The notes: generated by a model not told the origin, from the sequence alone. Positions 27,572 through 36,868 are shown, counted from the first letter of the stretch. The stretch: 64,000 bases of DNA from RBG-16-64-13 sp963718375 (GCA_963718375.1 CAVQZD010000005.1:806001-870000); one strand, 5' to 3'. Numbers and translations are program-made.

Positions 27572-29096
27572 CTAGACCATGACCTCGATGACGCGGGTCT
27601 CGCTGAGATCGCGACTGCGCTCGAACTCGCCCGCCAGCTTGCCGTCCTTCAGCACCAGCAGGCGGTCGCTCATGCCTATCAACTCCGTCAGCTCCTCAGA
27701 GATCATGACGATGGTCTTGCCCTGCTTCTTCATCTCGGTCATGAGCTGATACATGGCCGCCTTCACGCCGATGTCCACTCCGCGAGTGGGGCAGTCGAGT
27801 ATCAGGATGTCGCAGTCACGGCCCACCCACTTGCCGAAGACCACCTTCTGCTTGTTGCCTCCCGATAGGTACTGCACGTTCTGGTTCATCGATGAACACT
27901 TGATGCTGAGGCTGTCGATCTGCTGTTGGACGTACTCTTTCTCCTGCTTCGGCCAGATGAGACTGAGGGCGTTCCTCAGCTTGTCCAGTGCCGCGGAGAC
28001 TATGTTGTCGCGGATGCTGGCCGTGAGGACCAAGGCTTCCCGGTCCCTGTCCTTGGACACGTAGCCCATGCCGCACCTCACCGCGACCCGCGGATCGTCG
28101 ATCTTGGTGCCACAGACAAGATGCCTCACTTCCCCGGTGAGCAGCTGCTCGACTCCGAACAACGCCTTGCCCAGTTCGTGCATGCCACAGTGCGACAGAC
28201 CGCCGATGCCCAGGATCTCGCCCCTGTGGACCTTCATGGAGAAGTTCATCAGCAGACCTGAGCCGGTGGTGATCTCGTCGGCCTCGAGCACGACCTCCGG
28301 CTCGCGGCTCGCCTCATGGTCGCCTCGGTAGTAGTCGCCCTTCATCTCTCGCCCGACCATGAGGCACTTGATGTCGTCCTCGACCATATGTGCTTTGTCG
28401 AGGGTCGCGATCAGCTTGCCGTCCCGGAGCACGGTCAGCGAGTCACAGATCTCCATCAGCTCTTCGAGGTCGTGCGAGATGAAGACCACAGCCTTGTCCT
28501 CTGCGCGCATCCTCTTCATGATGCCGTAGATGATCTCGCGACCCTTTTGCGACAGTGCGGTGGTCGTCTCGTCGACGATGAGCAGCTCAGGATCGTCGTG
28601 CATGACCCGGGCTATCTCGACCAGCTTCCTGTCCTGGAGGTCGAGCGAATCGATGGAGGCGGAGGGCTCCACACCCTCCAGGCCGATGTCCCCCAGCGCC
28701 GACTTGGCCGCCCTGTTCATGGCGCCGGCACTGATGAAGAGGGGGACAGGGCCGACCGACTTGCGGAACTTGTCCTCTTCGCCCAGATAGATGTTCTGAG
28801 CGACCGAGATGCCGGGCACGTAGCCCTGCTCTTGGACGATCATGCCCACGCCCAGCTTGGCAGCCTCGATCATGGTCGCGGGCTTGTGCCGCTGGCCTTT
28901 GAAGAACATCTCGCCGTGGGTCGGCGACTGCATGCCGGCGAAGATGGAGCCGATGGTGGACTTGCCGGAGCCGTTCTCACCTACCAGCCCCATGATCTGA
29001 CCGCGGTAGACGCGCATGTCCACGTCATCGACCGCGATAGTAGGACCGAAGGTCCTGTACAGCCCCTTGGTCTCCAGTACGAGTCTTCGTCTCCAT
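27572..29096 (-). CDS. Tandem sugar ABC ATPase (RbsA/MglA-like), N-terminal frameshift
   Basis: Two ATPase domains in one chain. Domain 1 has Walker A GENGSGKST and ends in a degenerate signature. Domain 2 has a degenerate Walker A region (GGLSHCGM), signature LSGGNKQK and Walker B ILILDCPTRGVD, as usual for RbsA-type proteins. The longest frame starts at a GTG (29023) inside the first beta-sheet. The missing first strand (LETKGLYRTFGPTIAVDD) is encoded upstream in frame, but its likely ATG at 29094-29096 is one base out of phase. A frameshift at 29071-29096 is therefore probable. It is the first gene of the importer-glycosidase operon. Confidence 0.83.
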
Positions 29097-29155
29097 CCGC
29101 TGCGGCACTCACGTCAACGCCCCTCTGTTCCCGTCGTCGCCTTGCGCTCACTAAT

Positions 29156-29180
29156 GTCTAGTGGATGTACCAAACTAGAC
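29156..29180 (-). promoter_or_regulatory. Inverted-repeat operator overlapping the sugar operon promoter
   Basis: Perfect 7-base arms GTCTAGT (29156-29162) and ACTAGAC (29174-29180) flank 11 bases. The upstream arm overlaps the -10 hexamer, the classical position for a repressor site. Confidence 0.55.
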
Positions 29181-29200
29181 TATCGTCCTGTGTATGTCAA
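29172..29200 (-). promoter_or_regulatory. Promoter of the sugar importer-glycosidase operon
   Basis: Minus-strand TTGACA (29195-29200), 17-base spacer, TAGTTT (29172-29177). It begins only 12 bp after the GH2 stop, so the importer operon is transcribed independently of GH2. Confidence 0.6.
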
Positions 29201-29211
29201 CCGGCCGCTAG

Positions 29212-31658
29212 TCACCGGGGCCCACCACGCCATGGCCCAAGCGCGGACGCACGCTGACGCGCGTCTCTGCCCCCGCGAGCGCCGGCGAAGTGGCCGACGA
29301 TGCGCACCTCGCCCTCCGCTACCCCACTGCGGACGATGGCCAGGGCCCTGCCTTCAAAGGCCTTGCAAGGCTGCCGCCCGGCCACGAGTCCTCTGCGCAC
29401 GGGTCGGCCGATCCCAATGCGATCAGCTCTCCATGCCCGGTGACCTCTACCTGGACCTCCACTCCGGCAGATCTGACCAGCTGACCTGCTTCGTCGACCA
29501 CCTCCACCGTGAGATAGCAGAGATCGTCGCCCCCCGCCTGCAGCTCCGTCCGGTCGGGGGTCAAACGGAGTGCGGCCGGCTCACCGGTCGTGACCAGCGT
29601 CGACCTGCCCGTCTCCTTGCCGCCCGTCAAACCGACCGCGACCAGGGTGCCTGGCTGGTAGACGACCTCGAACACCGCCCTGTTCTTCTGCGTCGGGCCC
29701 GCCGGCTTTCGCCCCAGCGAGTCGCCGTTCAGCACGAGCTCCACCTCTTCGTCGGCGGAGTACACCTCGACCCGAGTCGGCTTGCCCTCGTGCCCAGGGA
29801 AGGTCCAGGTGTCGCTCACCGGTTCCCATCCCCAAGGGCTGAAGCTGACCTTCTGACCGTAGTGTCGCGGGTCGAGCACGCCTATGTACGGCTCCGTCCG
29901 CACGCCCCACAAGATGTCCCTGAAGTAGGACTGCGGACGCTTGAACCCGCAGATATCCAAGTCGCCGCAACTCGCCAGCTGATGCGGCCACTGATCCTGT
30001 GCGAAGAAGGGCAGGGCAGACTCGCCGAAGCTCACTCCGCCGACCCCGGCCTCCCCTCGGTAGTCGATGGCAGTCCACACGAAGTCACCTATCACGTTCG
30101 CCAGACGGGCGGTGTCCCTCCAGGACTCATACGCGCGGTACGGGTGAGTCTCGCTGCCGTAGATCACCCGGTCCGGAAAGTGCTTCTGGTCGTACTCGTA
30201 GCGGTTGTTGATGTAGTTGTAGCCGGCCACATCCAGGGATTCCAGGAACGGGGCGGTCAGCTCTCCCCAGCGGTCATCGGCGGAGCTGGAGGGCGCAAGG
30301 TTCTGGCTCTCGAACATGTCCTCAGGGAAACCCTCGCCGGCGGCGTGGCCGGCCACGTCCTCCTCGAAGAGCGTCGCGAGAGCCGCGGTCACCGGCCTGG
30401 TGTCGTCCAGACTACGGACGTACTCCGCCTGCCTGCGACACCACTCGTAGCCGTCGGACACGCCGGTCCGCTCCGGCACCTCGTTGCCGATGGACCACAT
30501 GACCACCGACGGGTGGTTGCGGTCGCGCCTCGACCATCGACTCGGTGTCCCGCTGCCACCAGTCCTCGAAGTACAGATGGTAGTCGTGCGGGTTCTTGCC
30601 CATGCGCCAGCAATCGAAGGACTCATCGATGACCAACATCCCCAGCCGGTCACAGGCGTCCAGGAGGGCCGGCGCCGGGGGATTGTGTGCGGAGCGGATG
30701 GCGTTGAAGCCGGAGGCCTTGAGCAGTTCCACCTTGCGCTCTTCGGCACGGTCGTAGCTGGCGGCACCCAGCAGGCCGTGGTCGTGGTGCACGCAGCCGC
30801 CCCGCAACTTCAACGGCTCGCCGTTGAGGCGGAACCCGGCCTTGGCGTCCACGGATATCGAGCGGATGCCGAAGGTGGTCGTCTCGACGTCGACGACCTC
30901 GCCCTCCACCACGACCTCGCTGATCAGTCGGTACAGGTGGGGCTCGTCGACCGACCAGAGCTTGGGGTCGGTCACCGATAGCTCCTGGGTGACGACCTCA
31001 ACCGACCCCGGCGGCGACTGACGCCGGGGTCTCGCACGCGGCCACCACTGCGCCCGATGCGTCCAACACGGTCGTCCGCAGGATCGCCTCCACGGGTGCG
31101 GCTGTCACATTCGCCATCTCGGTCGTGGCAAGCACCGTCGAGGTCGCGACGTCCACCTTCGGGGTGGTCACGCACACGCCCCACGGTGGTATGTGCACCC
31201 CGCCGCCCAGCCGCAGCCAGACGTGCCGGTAGATGCCCGTGCCGCTGTACCAGCGCGAGTTGGGCTGAGCGTCATTGTTGACGGCCACTGTGATCTCGTT
31301 CTGCCCACCGGGGCGCAGGAACCGGGTGATGTCGACCAAGAAGCTCGTGTAGCCATAAGGGTGATGGGCCGCGATGTTCCCGTTGACCGAGACCGTCGCG
31401 TTCATGTAGACACCTTCGAACTCCAGGACGACCTGGCGCTCGCGCCAGTCGGCCGCCACGCTCGAACACCTTCCGATAAACCACCTGCCCACTCCAGGCG
31501 TAGCCCCCGGCGGAGCCGGTGGGGTTGTCTTGCGCGCGCGGCCTGGATGCGGCCGCATCGTGAGGGAGGTCCGCAGGCTGCCAACCACTGGGAGGGCGCA
31601 GGAACGACCCCACCTCGGTCGTGTACTCCCAGTCTCTGTCGAAGAGCAGCCTATCCAT
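29212..31658 (-). CDS. Glycoside hydrolase family 2 (beta-galactosidase/glucuronidase-like), multiple frameshifts
   Basis: A GH2 enzyme with an N-terminal jelly-roll (FEGVYMNATVSVNGN, GYTSFLVDITRFL), immunoglobulin-like domains (DPKLWSVDEPHLYRL) and a TIM barrel. The barrel shows GGCVHHDHGLLGA, SAHNPP, the acid/base SIGNEVPE and the nucleophile VIYGSETHPY. C-terminal sandwich domains end with GRALAIVRSG. At least four frame breaks occur, near 31465, 31012 (GGGG run), 30530 and 29385. Read through, the protein has about 815 residues. No signal peptide is seen. Specificity (galactosidase, mannosidase or glucuronidase) cannot be settled by motif alone. Confidence 0.82.
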
Positions 31659-31729
31659 CTCTTCTGACTATCTCAGACCTCTTGGGGCTTGTCATCGACC
31701 ACGCGTTCGAAGGCGCGAGAGCGAACACG

Positions 31730-31763
31730 AGCCGGGGGGCACGCCACAGCTTGCCCCCCGGCT
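31730..31763 (-). terminator. GC-rich hairpin after the second esterase gene
   Basis: A 12-bp perfect stem (31730-31741 with 31752-31763) and a 10-base loop lie just past the esterase stop and before the GH2 start. Confidence 0.55.
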
Positions 31764-31782
31764 GGTCAACGATACTCCGGCT

Positions 31783-32945
31783 CTACTCTGCAACAATCAG
31801 ATTGCCCTCGGCGTCCTTGGAGAACCTGCTCACGAACTCCCAGGCGAGGTCAGCGAAGGTACCGCTGGGCCAGTGGGGCAGGTTCGTCACACATATCAAC
31901 TCCACCATCTTCACGCCGCCCGAGTTGGCGAACTCCTCGCCATGGTGGACGACGCCGTCGATGGTCTCGGTCCACATCGTGCCGCCGGTCACGCCGATGG
32001 CCTTGACCGCTTCGTCGGTGCTGTCGGTCGCCAAGGCGGCATCGGTCGAGCAATCATTGACATCCAGCCAGAGGTTCAACCCCTCGACGACACCAGGGTC
32101 GGTGATAGGGAACCCGCCGAAGTCCTGGTCGCCACCCATGACAAGCAGGGGCACATCGTAGTCCATCGCCTTGTCGTACTCGCTCGGGGGTGTGGAGCGA
32201 GCTTCACCATCGGCGTCCCAAGTCCCGGTGGACAATGACATGGTAGAACTGAGAGCGGCGCTCGCCGCCACGACCTCGGGTATCTCCAGGCCCGCTGCCA
32301 GCGTCGCCGCTCCACCCATCGACATCCCAACCACATACACCCGGCTCCTATCGATCGGATAGCCCTGCTCCTCCAAAGCGTCCAGGATCCTTACCACCTG
32401 CTCTCCGGGGGTGAGGGCGTCGGTCTTGTTGGAGAGAGGGTTGGCCGGCAAGACAGCTATGTACCCGTACTTGTAAGCGTTCTGGGCGATGCCGTGGCCC
32501 TCGGCTGAGAAGATGAGCTTCTCTGCTCCCACGAAATCGAAGACGACCGGGTAGACATCGTCGCTCTCAAGGAAGGCAACCGGAGTGTAGCTCGCCCATT
32601 TCAAGTCGGGGTCGTCGGCCTCGTGCATCTCCTTCTTGATCCCCAGACCTTCGTAGTATGCGAGGACTTCGGATCCATCTCGTCTCTGAAGAGGAAGAAC
32701 ATCTTCTGATACTCGGCGCTCTTCTGACCGGCCGCGCTGGCCTTGAAGGCCTCGACATCCATTTCACCACTGCGGTTGTAGCTCTTCCAGACAATCTCGG
32801 GCCACTCGATGCCCGTCGTCCCGGAGACGATGGTGGTCGTCGGCGCCAACGTGGTCGGAGTCTCGCTGCCGCAGCCTGCGGACAGTCCCACCAACAACAG
32901 ACCGATCAAGAGTACGCCGCACGTGATTAAGCTGATCCGCCGCAT
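31783..32945 (-). CDS. Lipoprotein alpha/beta hydrolase, second PHB-depolymerase-like paralogue, frameshifted
   Basis: A lipoprotein signal peptide (MRRISLITCGVLLIGLLLVGLSAGC) is followed by a Thr-rich stalk (TPTTLAPTTTI) and an alpha/beta hydrolase. That domain has the nucleophile elbow VVGMSMGGAAT, an acid region LLVMGGDQDFG and a C-terminal CVTNLPHWPSGTFADLAWEF with the likely catalytic His. The frame breaks near 32665-32680; the corrected protein is about 387 residues. The closing motif resembles the end of the 18.9 kb esterase, so the two are paralogues. Both have a TTGACA-17-TAGCAT promoter. The enzyme should work at the cell surface on esters; the substrate is not known. Confidence 0.77.
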
Positions 32946-33017
32946 CGCTGTCACCAGTCCTTCCTGGGTCAATCTGGGGAGCCCGGCCCGCCCTGTCCGC
33001 GCCCTTCAACGAAACAG

Positions 33018-33046
33018 ATGCTAGAAGTCGGGCCCTCGTTTGTCAA
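33018..33046 (-). promoter_or_regulatory. Promoter of the second esterase gene
   Basis: Minus-strand TTGACA (33041-33046), 17-base spacer, TAGCAT (33018-33023), the same hexamers and spacing as before the paralogous esterase at 18.8 kb. Confidence 0.6.
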
Positions 33047-33082
33047 CAATGCCACTTGTCATTTCACATCGTGGAGTTATGA
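33042..33082 (+). repeat. 41-bp conserved promoter-region element, copy 2
   Basis: It matches 17886-17926 in inverted orientation with five differences. In the direction of the small lipoprotein it holds TTGTCA (33056-33061), a 16-base spacer and TATGAT (33078-33083). Confidence 0.65.
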
Positions 33083-33294
33083 TTCTGCATGCGGTCACCC
33101 ATAGACTTCACATGTAAAGGTCTAATTGGTGTATCATTGTCACTCAGTTGTCGACAGGCTTTGCCGGACAGGGTAGGGGGTGATGCGACTGCAGGTGGCT
33201 CCAACGTTGTGCCGTCACTGTCAATGACGCGACCGCGGGAGGAGTACCTTTCGCGGAGGCAAGTAGGTCAACAGGTAATCTGAGGAGGGCATCG

Positions 33295-33759
33295 ATGAAG
33301 AAGTGGTATTCGATAGGTCTGCTGGTGATTGCGATGATCCTGGCTGCTTCGTTCCTGGCGGCTTGCGGTGGAGATGACACCACCGAGACGACAGTTGCTG
33401 ATGAGACCGCGACGACCGTTGCTGATGAGACCGCGACGACCGTCGCTGAGGGCACGAGCGCGGTCCCGGAGGGCGTCGACACCAACACGATCGGCATCTA
33501 CATCGTCGACACGGGCAACAACACGCTCGCGATCTGGGATGTACCCGCCCCCGGTATGGCGTTCCCCGTTCATACCGCGACCGAGCAGGATGATGAATTC
33601 GCCATGGTGATCACGGTTCTGGATGCCAGTGGCGCCGTCCTGGGCGAGCTTGAGACCGTCGGTGGCACGGTGGACTACTCCGCGTACGCCGATACGGCTG
33701 CCAAGGTCACTGTCACGAACAAGGCCGGCGAAGTGGTGGCGACCTACGACATCATGTAG
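33295..33759 (+). CDS. Small lipoprotein with Thr/Glu-rich repeat stalk
   Basis: A 154-residue lipoprotein of unknown function. The signal peptide ends in a lipobox (FLAACGG). A stalk built from an 8-residue repeat (VADETATT, twice exactly, then VAEGTS) leads to a domain of about 100 residues. That domain has alternating hydrophobic strands (IGIYIVDTGNNTLAIWDV, MVITVLDASGAVLGELE, KVTVTNKAGEVVATYDI), compatible with a beta-sandwich. The start follows a GAGGAGGG site. It has its own promoter region and an intrinsic terminator, so it is a single-gene unit. Sharing the 41-bp element with the SGNH hydrolase gene suggests co-regulation. Confidence 0.75.
   Translation: MKKWYSIGLLVIAMILAASFLAACGGDDTTETTVADETATTVADETATTVAEGTSAVPEGVDTNTIGIYIVDTGNNTLAIWDVPAPGMAFPVHTATEQDDEFAMVITVLDASGAVLGELETVGGTVDYSAYADTAAKVTVTNKAGEVVATYDIM
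33394..33441 (+). repeat. 24-bp tandem duplication in the lipoprotein stalk
   Basis: Two identical 24-base units (33394-33417 and 33418-33441), with a partial third, encode the VADETATT repeat. Identity at the DNA level indicates recent duplication. Confidence 0.8.
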
Positions 33760-33799
33760 TAGCGTCTCTCCACCTGCGCAGCAGTAGTATCGAAGTCAC

Positions 33800-33834
33800 A
33801 AAGGGGGCCGGGCGACCGGCCCCCTTTGCTTTTC
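33800..33834 (+). terminator. Intrinsic terminator after the small lipoprotein
   Basis: A perfect 12-bp stem (33800-33811 with 33816-33827) closed by a GCGA tetraloop is followed by GCTTTTC. Confidence 0.8.
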
Positions 33835-33901
33835 TCTTCAGAGAGGCACAAAATCGGGTAGCGTCTTGACGCCGCAGACACGGTAGAGAAAGGAACGGGC
33901 T

Positions 33902-34786
33902 TTGGCCGCGAAGAGAAGAGTGATAATCACCGTTGCCCAGACGGGCAACTTCCAGGGCAAGTCGGCGAATCCCAACCTGCCCGAGCAACCCTCTGAGATC
34001 GTCTCTTCTGCGTACGACTGCTACAACGCCGGAGCGGCGATCGTTCACGTTCATGCTCGCGACAAGCAAGGCAACTCGACCAACGACCCCGAGGTCTTCG
34101 CCGAGATCAACTCGGGTATCCGGGCCAAGTGTCCGGTCATCATCCAGAACTCGACGGCTCCGGCCACCAAGCCGGGGTCCGAGGCTGACGATGGTGTGGC
34201 TCTGCTCGATATGAAAGACAAGTCATGCCTGCCTGAGATGTGCTCCTTGGACTGCTCTCTCATCACCACCGTCTGGGGCGACCTGTCGTTCATCTACAGG
34301 TGGGAGCGGGCTTGGCTGCTGAAGCAGGCTCAGAAGATGATGGACTTGGGCATCAAGCCGGAGATGGAGGTATTCAATCCGTCCAGTGTCGAAGACGTGT
34401 TCAATGTCCTCGTGCCTGCCGGCGTGATCGCCGAGCCGCCATCGCTGACCTTCGTCATGGGCATGAACAAGGTCAGCCAGGGCGCCATCTCTTTCAGCCA
34501 GCCCAACCTGGACTTCATGATCAGCCTGCTGCCCAAGGATCGCTTCGTCAATTGGTCCACGATGGCCATCGGCTCGCACCAACTGCAGGGTGTGACCTAT
34601 GGTCTGCTCAAGGGCGGCAACGTCCGAGTGGGCATGGAGGACAACATCTTCTACACCTACGGGGAGCTGGCCAAGAGCAACGCCCAGTTGGTGGAGCGCA
34701 TGGTGCGCATCATCCAGGAGCTCGATATGGAGGTGGCTACCCCCGACGAAGCCCGAGAGATCCTGAAACTTCGGCCGCTCAAGTAG
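33902..34786 (+). CDS. Beta-keto acid cleavage enzyme (BKACE, DUF849)
   Basis: A 294-residue TIM-barrel Zn enzyme. BKACE proteins condense a beta-keto acid with acetyl-CoA and cleave it to acetoacetate plus a new acyl-CoA. The family opening IITVAQTG, the metal-binding AAIVHVHARD and the later LTFVMGMNK and LLKGGNVRVGMEDN segments are present. The TTG start follows an AAAGGAAC site. It is first in an operon with a 3-hydroxyacid dehydrogenase and a cupin. In phloroglucinol degraders a BKACE acts as triacetate acetoacetate-lyase, and in carnitine degraders another handles 3-dehydrocarnitine. The nearby transhydroxylase-like genes favour the former, but this is inference. Confidence 0.87.
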   Translation: MAAKRRVIITVAQTGNFQGKSANPNLPEQPSEIVSSAYDCYNAGAAIVHVHARDKQGNSTNDPEVFAEINSGIRAKCPVIIQNSTAPATKPGSEADDGVALLDMKDKSCLPEMCSLDCSLITTVWGDLSFIYRWERAWLLKQAQKMMDLGIKPEMEVFNPSSVEDVFNVLVPAGVIAEPPSLTFVMGMNKVSQGAISFSQPNLDFMISLLPKDRFVNWSTMAIGSHQLQGVTYGLLKGGNVRVGMEDNIFYTYGELAKSNAQLVERMVRIIQELDMEVATPDEAREILKLRPLK

Positions 34787-34808
34787 AGCGGAGAAACGGA
34801 CGACCGTC

Positions 34809-35759
34809 ATGAGGCTTGAAGGTGTAGACCACATCGGCGTGATCGGCGCGGGGATGATAGGCAATAGTCTGGCCGTGCTCACCACCGGCCACGGCTATCG
34901 CACGACGACTGTCGACAATCGCGCGGAGATGCTCCCCGAGTTCAAGAAGGGTTACGACGGCTACTTCCGCCAGATGATCGACGAGGGGCTCATCCCCGAG
35001 GAGCAGTTGGAGATATGTTCCCGGTACCTGACGTACTCGGCCGACATCGGCGACTTGGCCGACTGCGACCTCATCTTCGAGTGCGTGACCGAGAACAAGG
35101 ACGTCAAGCACGCGATCTACTCGCGCATCGAAGAGGCCTGTCCGAAGGTCAGGGCCATCTGTTCGGTGAGTTCGTCCATAGTGCCCGATGTTCTCGCCGA
35201 GAAGGCCACCAAGTACAGGGACCGCATCATCGTCACGCATCCCTTCAACCCCGCACATATGGTGCCCTTCTTCGAACTCTGCGGTGGCAGCGCCACCGAC
35301 CCTGGTGTGCTGGAGTTCGCGAAGACGGTACTGGAGTCGCTGGACCGCAAGCCCGTCATCCTCAAGAAGCCCGCCCCCGGGTTCATCGGCAACCGTCTTC
35401 AATTCGCGCTCTGGAGAGAGGCGCTCAACCTGGTGGAGAGTGGCATAGCCGACCCCGGGGACGTGGATACCTGTCTGAACTACAGCTTCTGTCCTCGCTA
35501 CACCTCGATAGGCATCTTCGAGCACTTCGACAACGGCGACCTGACCTTGAACATGCACACCTGCAACGCCGTGTTCCCCACGCTCAGCAACATCGCGGAG
35601 GCCCCACCGGCCGTCGCCGACAGGGTCGCCCGCGGAGACCTAGGTGTGAAGACCGGGGTAGGCTTCTACGACTGGCACGATGTGGACATGGACGCTTATC
35701 GCAAACGAGTCAACGCTCCCTATTGGCGCTTCATCGACTGGGACATGCCCAAGGAGTGA
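34809..35759 (+). CDS. 3-hydroxyacyl-CoA dehydrogenase-family NAD-dependent dehydrogenase
   Basis: A 316-residue dehydrogenase. The N-terminal Rossmann domain has GVIGAGMIGNSLAVLTTGHGY for NAD. The catalytic region has CSVSSSIVPDVL and the His in THPFNPAHMVPFFE, and the C-terminal helical domain carries GFIGNRLQFALWREALNLV. It oxidises a 3-hydroxy acid or its CoA ester to the 3-keto form, which would be the substrate for the BKACE encoded 22 bp upstream. Carnitine 3-dehydrogenase and 3-hydroxy-5-oxohexanoate dehydrogenase are both of this general type. The start ATG is close to the BKACE stop and the next gene begins 8 bp after its stop, so the three are co-translated. Confidence 0.88.
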   Translation: MRLEGVDHIGVIGAGMIGNSLAVLTTGHGYRTTTVDNRAEMLPEFKKGYDGYFRQMIDEGLIPEEQLEICSRYLTYSADIGDLADCDLIFECVTENKDVKHAIYSRIEEACPKVRAICSVSSSIVPDVLAEKATKYRDRIIVTHPFNPAHMVPFFELCGGSATDPGVLEFAKTVLESLDRKPVILKKPAPGFIGNRLQFALWREALNLVESGIADPGDVDTCLNYSFCPRYTSIGIFEHFDNGDLTLNMHTCNAVFPTLSNIAEAPPAVADRVARGDLGVKTGVGFYDWHDVDMDAYRKRVNAPYWRFIDWDMPKE

Positions 35760-35766
35760 TCGAGTG

Positions 35767-36228
35767 ATGGTGCATGACAACAATAAGAGCGGGGAGTACG
35801 GCCACTGCTTCGTCCAAGAGCTGCAGGAGCCGACCAACATGGGGACTCCGGATTTCCGCGCGCTCTACGAGCAGTTCGCCAAACGCATACTCTGGATGGA
35901 CAGCAACGTGTGCGAGGGCGCCTTCCAGATGAACACTGCCTGGTACTTCGCGGTGCCTCCCAGAGACCCCATCTTCACTGAGCACGAGCACGGGCACGAC
36001 GAGCTCATCGGGTTCTACGGCAGCGACCCGGACGACCCTTACGAGCTGGGTGGTGTCATAGAGTTCTCCATCAACGGTGAGGCGCACCGGCTCACCAGAT
36101 CCACCATGATCTGGATCCCAGCCGATGCGACGCACAACCCGATGCGCATACTCGAGGTCCGCCGGCCGATCTTTCACTTCTCCATAGTGATGAACCCGCT
36201 GTATGAAGGAAAGTCGACCTACAAGTGA
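35767..36228 (+). CDS. Cupin-like protein
   Basis: A 153-residue single-domain protein. The segment FTEHEHGHDELIGFYG provides His and Glu metal ligands like cupin motif 1, and IWIPADATHNPMRI provides the motif 2 His. The fold would be a small metal-binding beta-barrel. The ATG at 35767 follows the dehydrogenase stop by 8 bp. Its role in the BKACE operon is unknown. A metal-dependent C-C hydrolase acting on a cyclic diketone, or a thioesterase-like or sensory role, are possibilities; none is shown by sequence. It ends 25 bp from the convergent iorB gene. Confidence 0.65.
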   Translation: MVHDNNKSGEYGHCFVQELQEPTNMGTPDFRALYEQFAKRILWMDSNVCEGAFQMNTAWYFAVPPRDPIFTEHEHGHDELIGFYGSDPDDPYELGGVIEFSINGEAHRLTRSTMIWIPADATHNPMRILEVRRPIFHFSIVMNPLYEGKSTYK

Positions 36229-36252
36229 TCTCTAGCGGCCTCTCCCGCCGGG

Positions 36253-36868
36253 CTACCTGGTCTTGCAGTCCCCGGCCGGTGCTGACGCGCTCTCTGAGCC
36301 CAGGCGGAACGCTGCCAGGTTGACATCGATGGTCTTCGGTGGCACCGCTTTGCGGATCACCGCTTCCCACGTTTCAGTGGCAAACGGGAGGGTAGGTGCG
36401 ATAGCCCCGAGCATGGCCACGTTGGCGGCCTTGACCGTGCCGGCCTTGGCTGCCAGGTCGTTCGCACTCACACACTTGGTGTTCGACCACGCTGCGTCTG
36501 ATCAGATCGTCGATGCCCTCTGGGTAGGTGGCCAGCCCCGCGGCCACGGGACTCGGGTTGATGCGCAGCAGGTTATAGACGAGCACTCCTTCCGGCTTCA
36601 GCCAACTGACATAGCGCAGCGCCTCGAGCGCCTCGAAGGCCATGAGCAGATCGGCTTCGCCCTTGGCCACCAGCGACGACCAGACCTTGTCTCCGAAGCG
36701 GAAGTGGCTGACCACGCTGCCGCCTCGCTGAGCCATGCCGTGGACTTCGCTCTGTTTGACGTCATAACCTTCAGCCATAGCCACTTGGGCAAGCACGGTG
36801 CTGGCGAGGACCACACCCTGGCCTCCCACTCCGGCAAGGAGCACGTTGATAGTAGGACGGGCCGCCAT
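36253..36868 (-). CDS. iorB: Indolepyruvate:ferredoxin oxidoreductase beta subunit, frameshifted
   Basis: The small subunit of the oxygen-sensitive 2-keto acid oxidoreductase that makes aryl-acyl-CoA and reduced ferredoxin. The N-terminus has the family sequence LLAGVGGQGVVLASTVLAQ and the SEVHGMAQRGGSVVSHFR motif. The last third is out of frame: the break is near 36478-36485, after which TKCVSANDLAAKAGTVKAAN continues. One base change restores a protein of about 204 residues. The start overlaps the iorA stop as TGATG, so expression is coupled. Confidence 0.88.

Larger units (their letters stand above)
32946..33294. other. Intergenic regulatory region between divergent lipoprotein genes
   Basis: This 349-bp gap separates the esterase (minus) from the small lipoprotein (plus). 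It holds the esterase promoter at 33018-33046, the second copy of the 41-bp element at 33042-33082, and a possible plus-strand promoter at 33056-33083. The rest, 33084-33294, is a leader of about 210 bases ending in a GAGGAGGG ribosome site; no gene is seen in it. Confidence 0.6.

Noticed and set aside
29016..30632. 538-residue open frame on the plus strand
   Set aside because: It is antisense to GH2 with its SIGNEVPE active site; Arg/Pro/His-rich composition marks it as a shadow.
33902..35759. Carnitine degradation operon
   Set aside because: The same two families occur there, but the usual thioesterase and betaine genes are missing; kept as an alternative rather than as the call.
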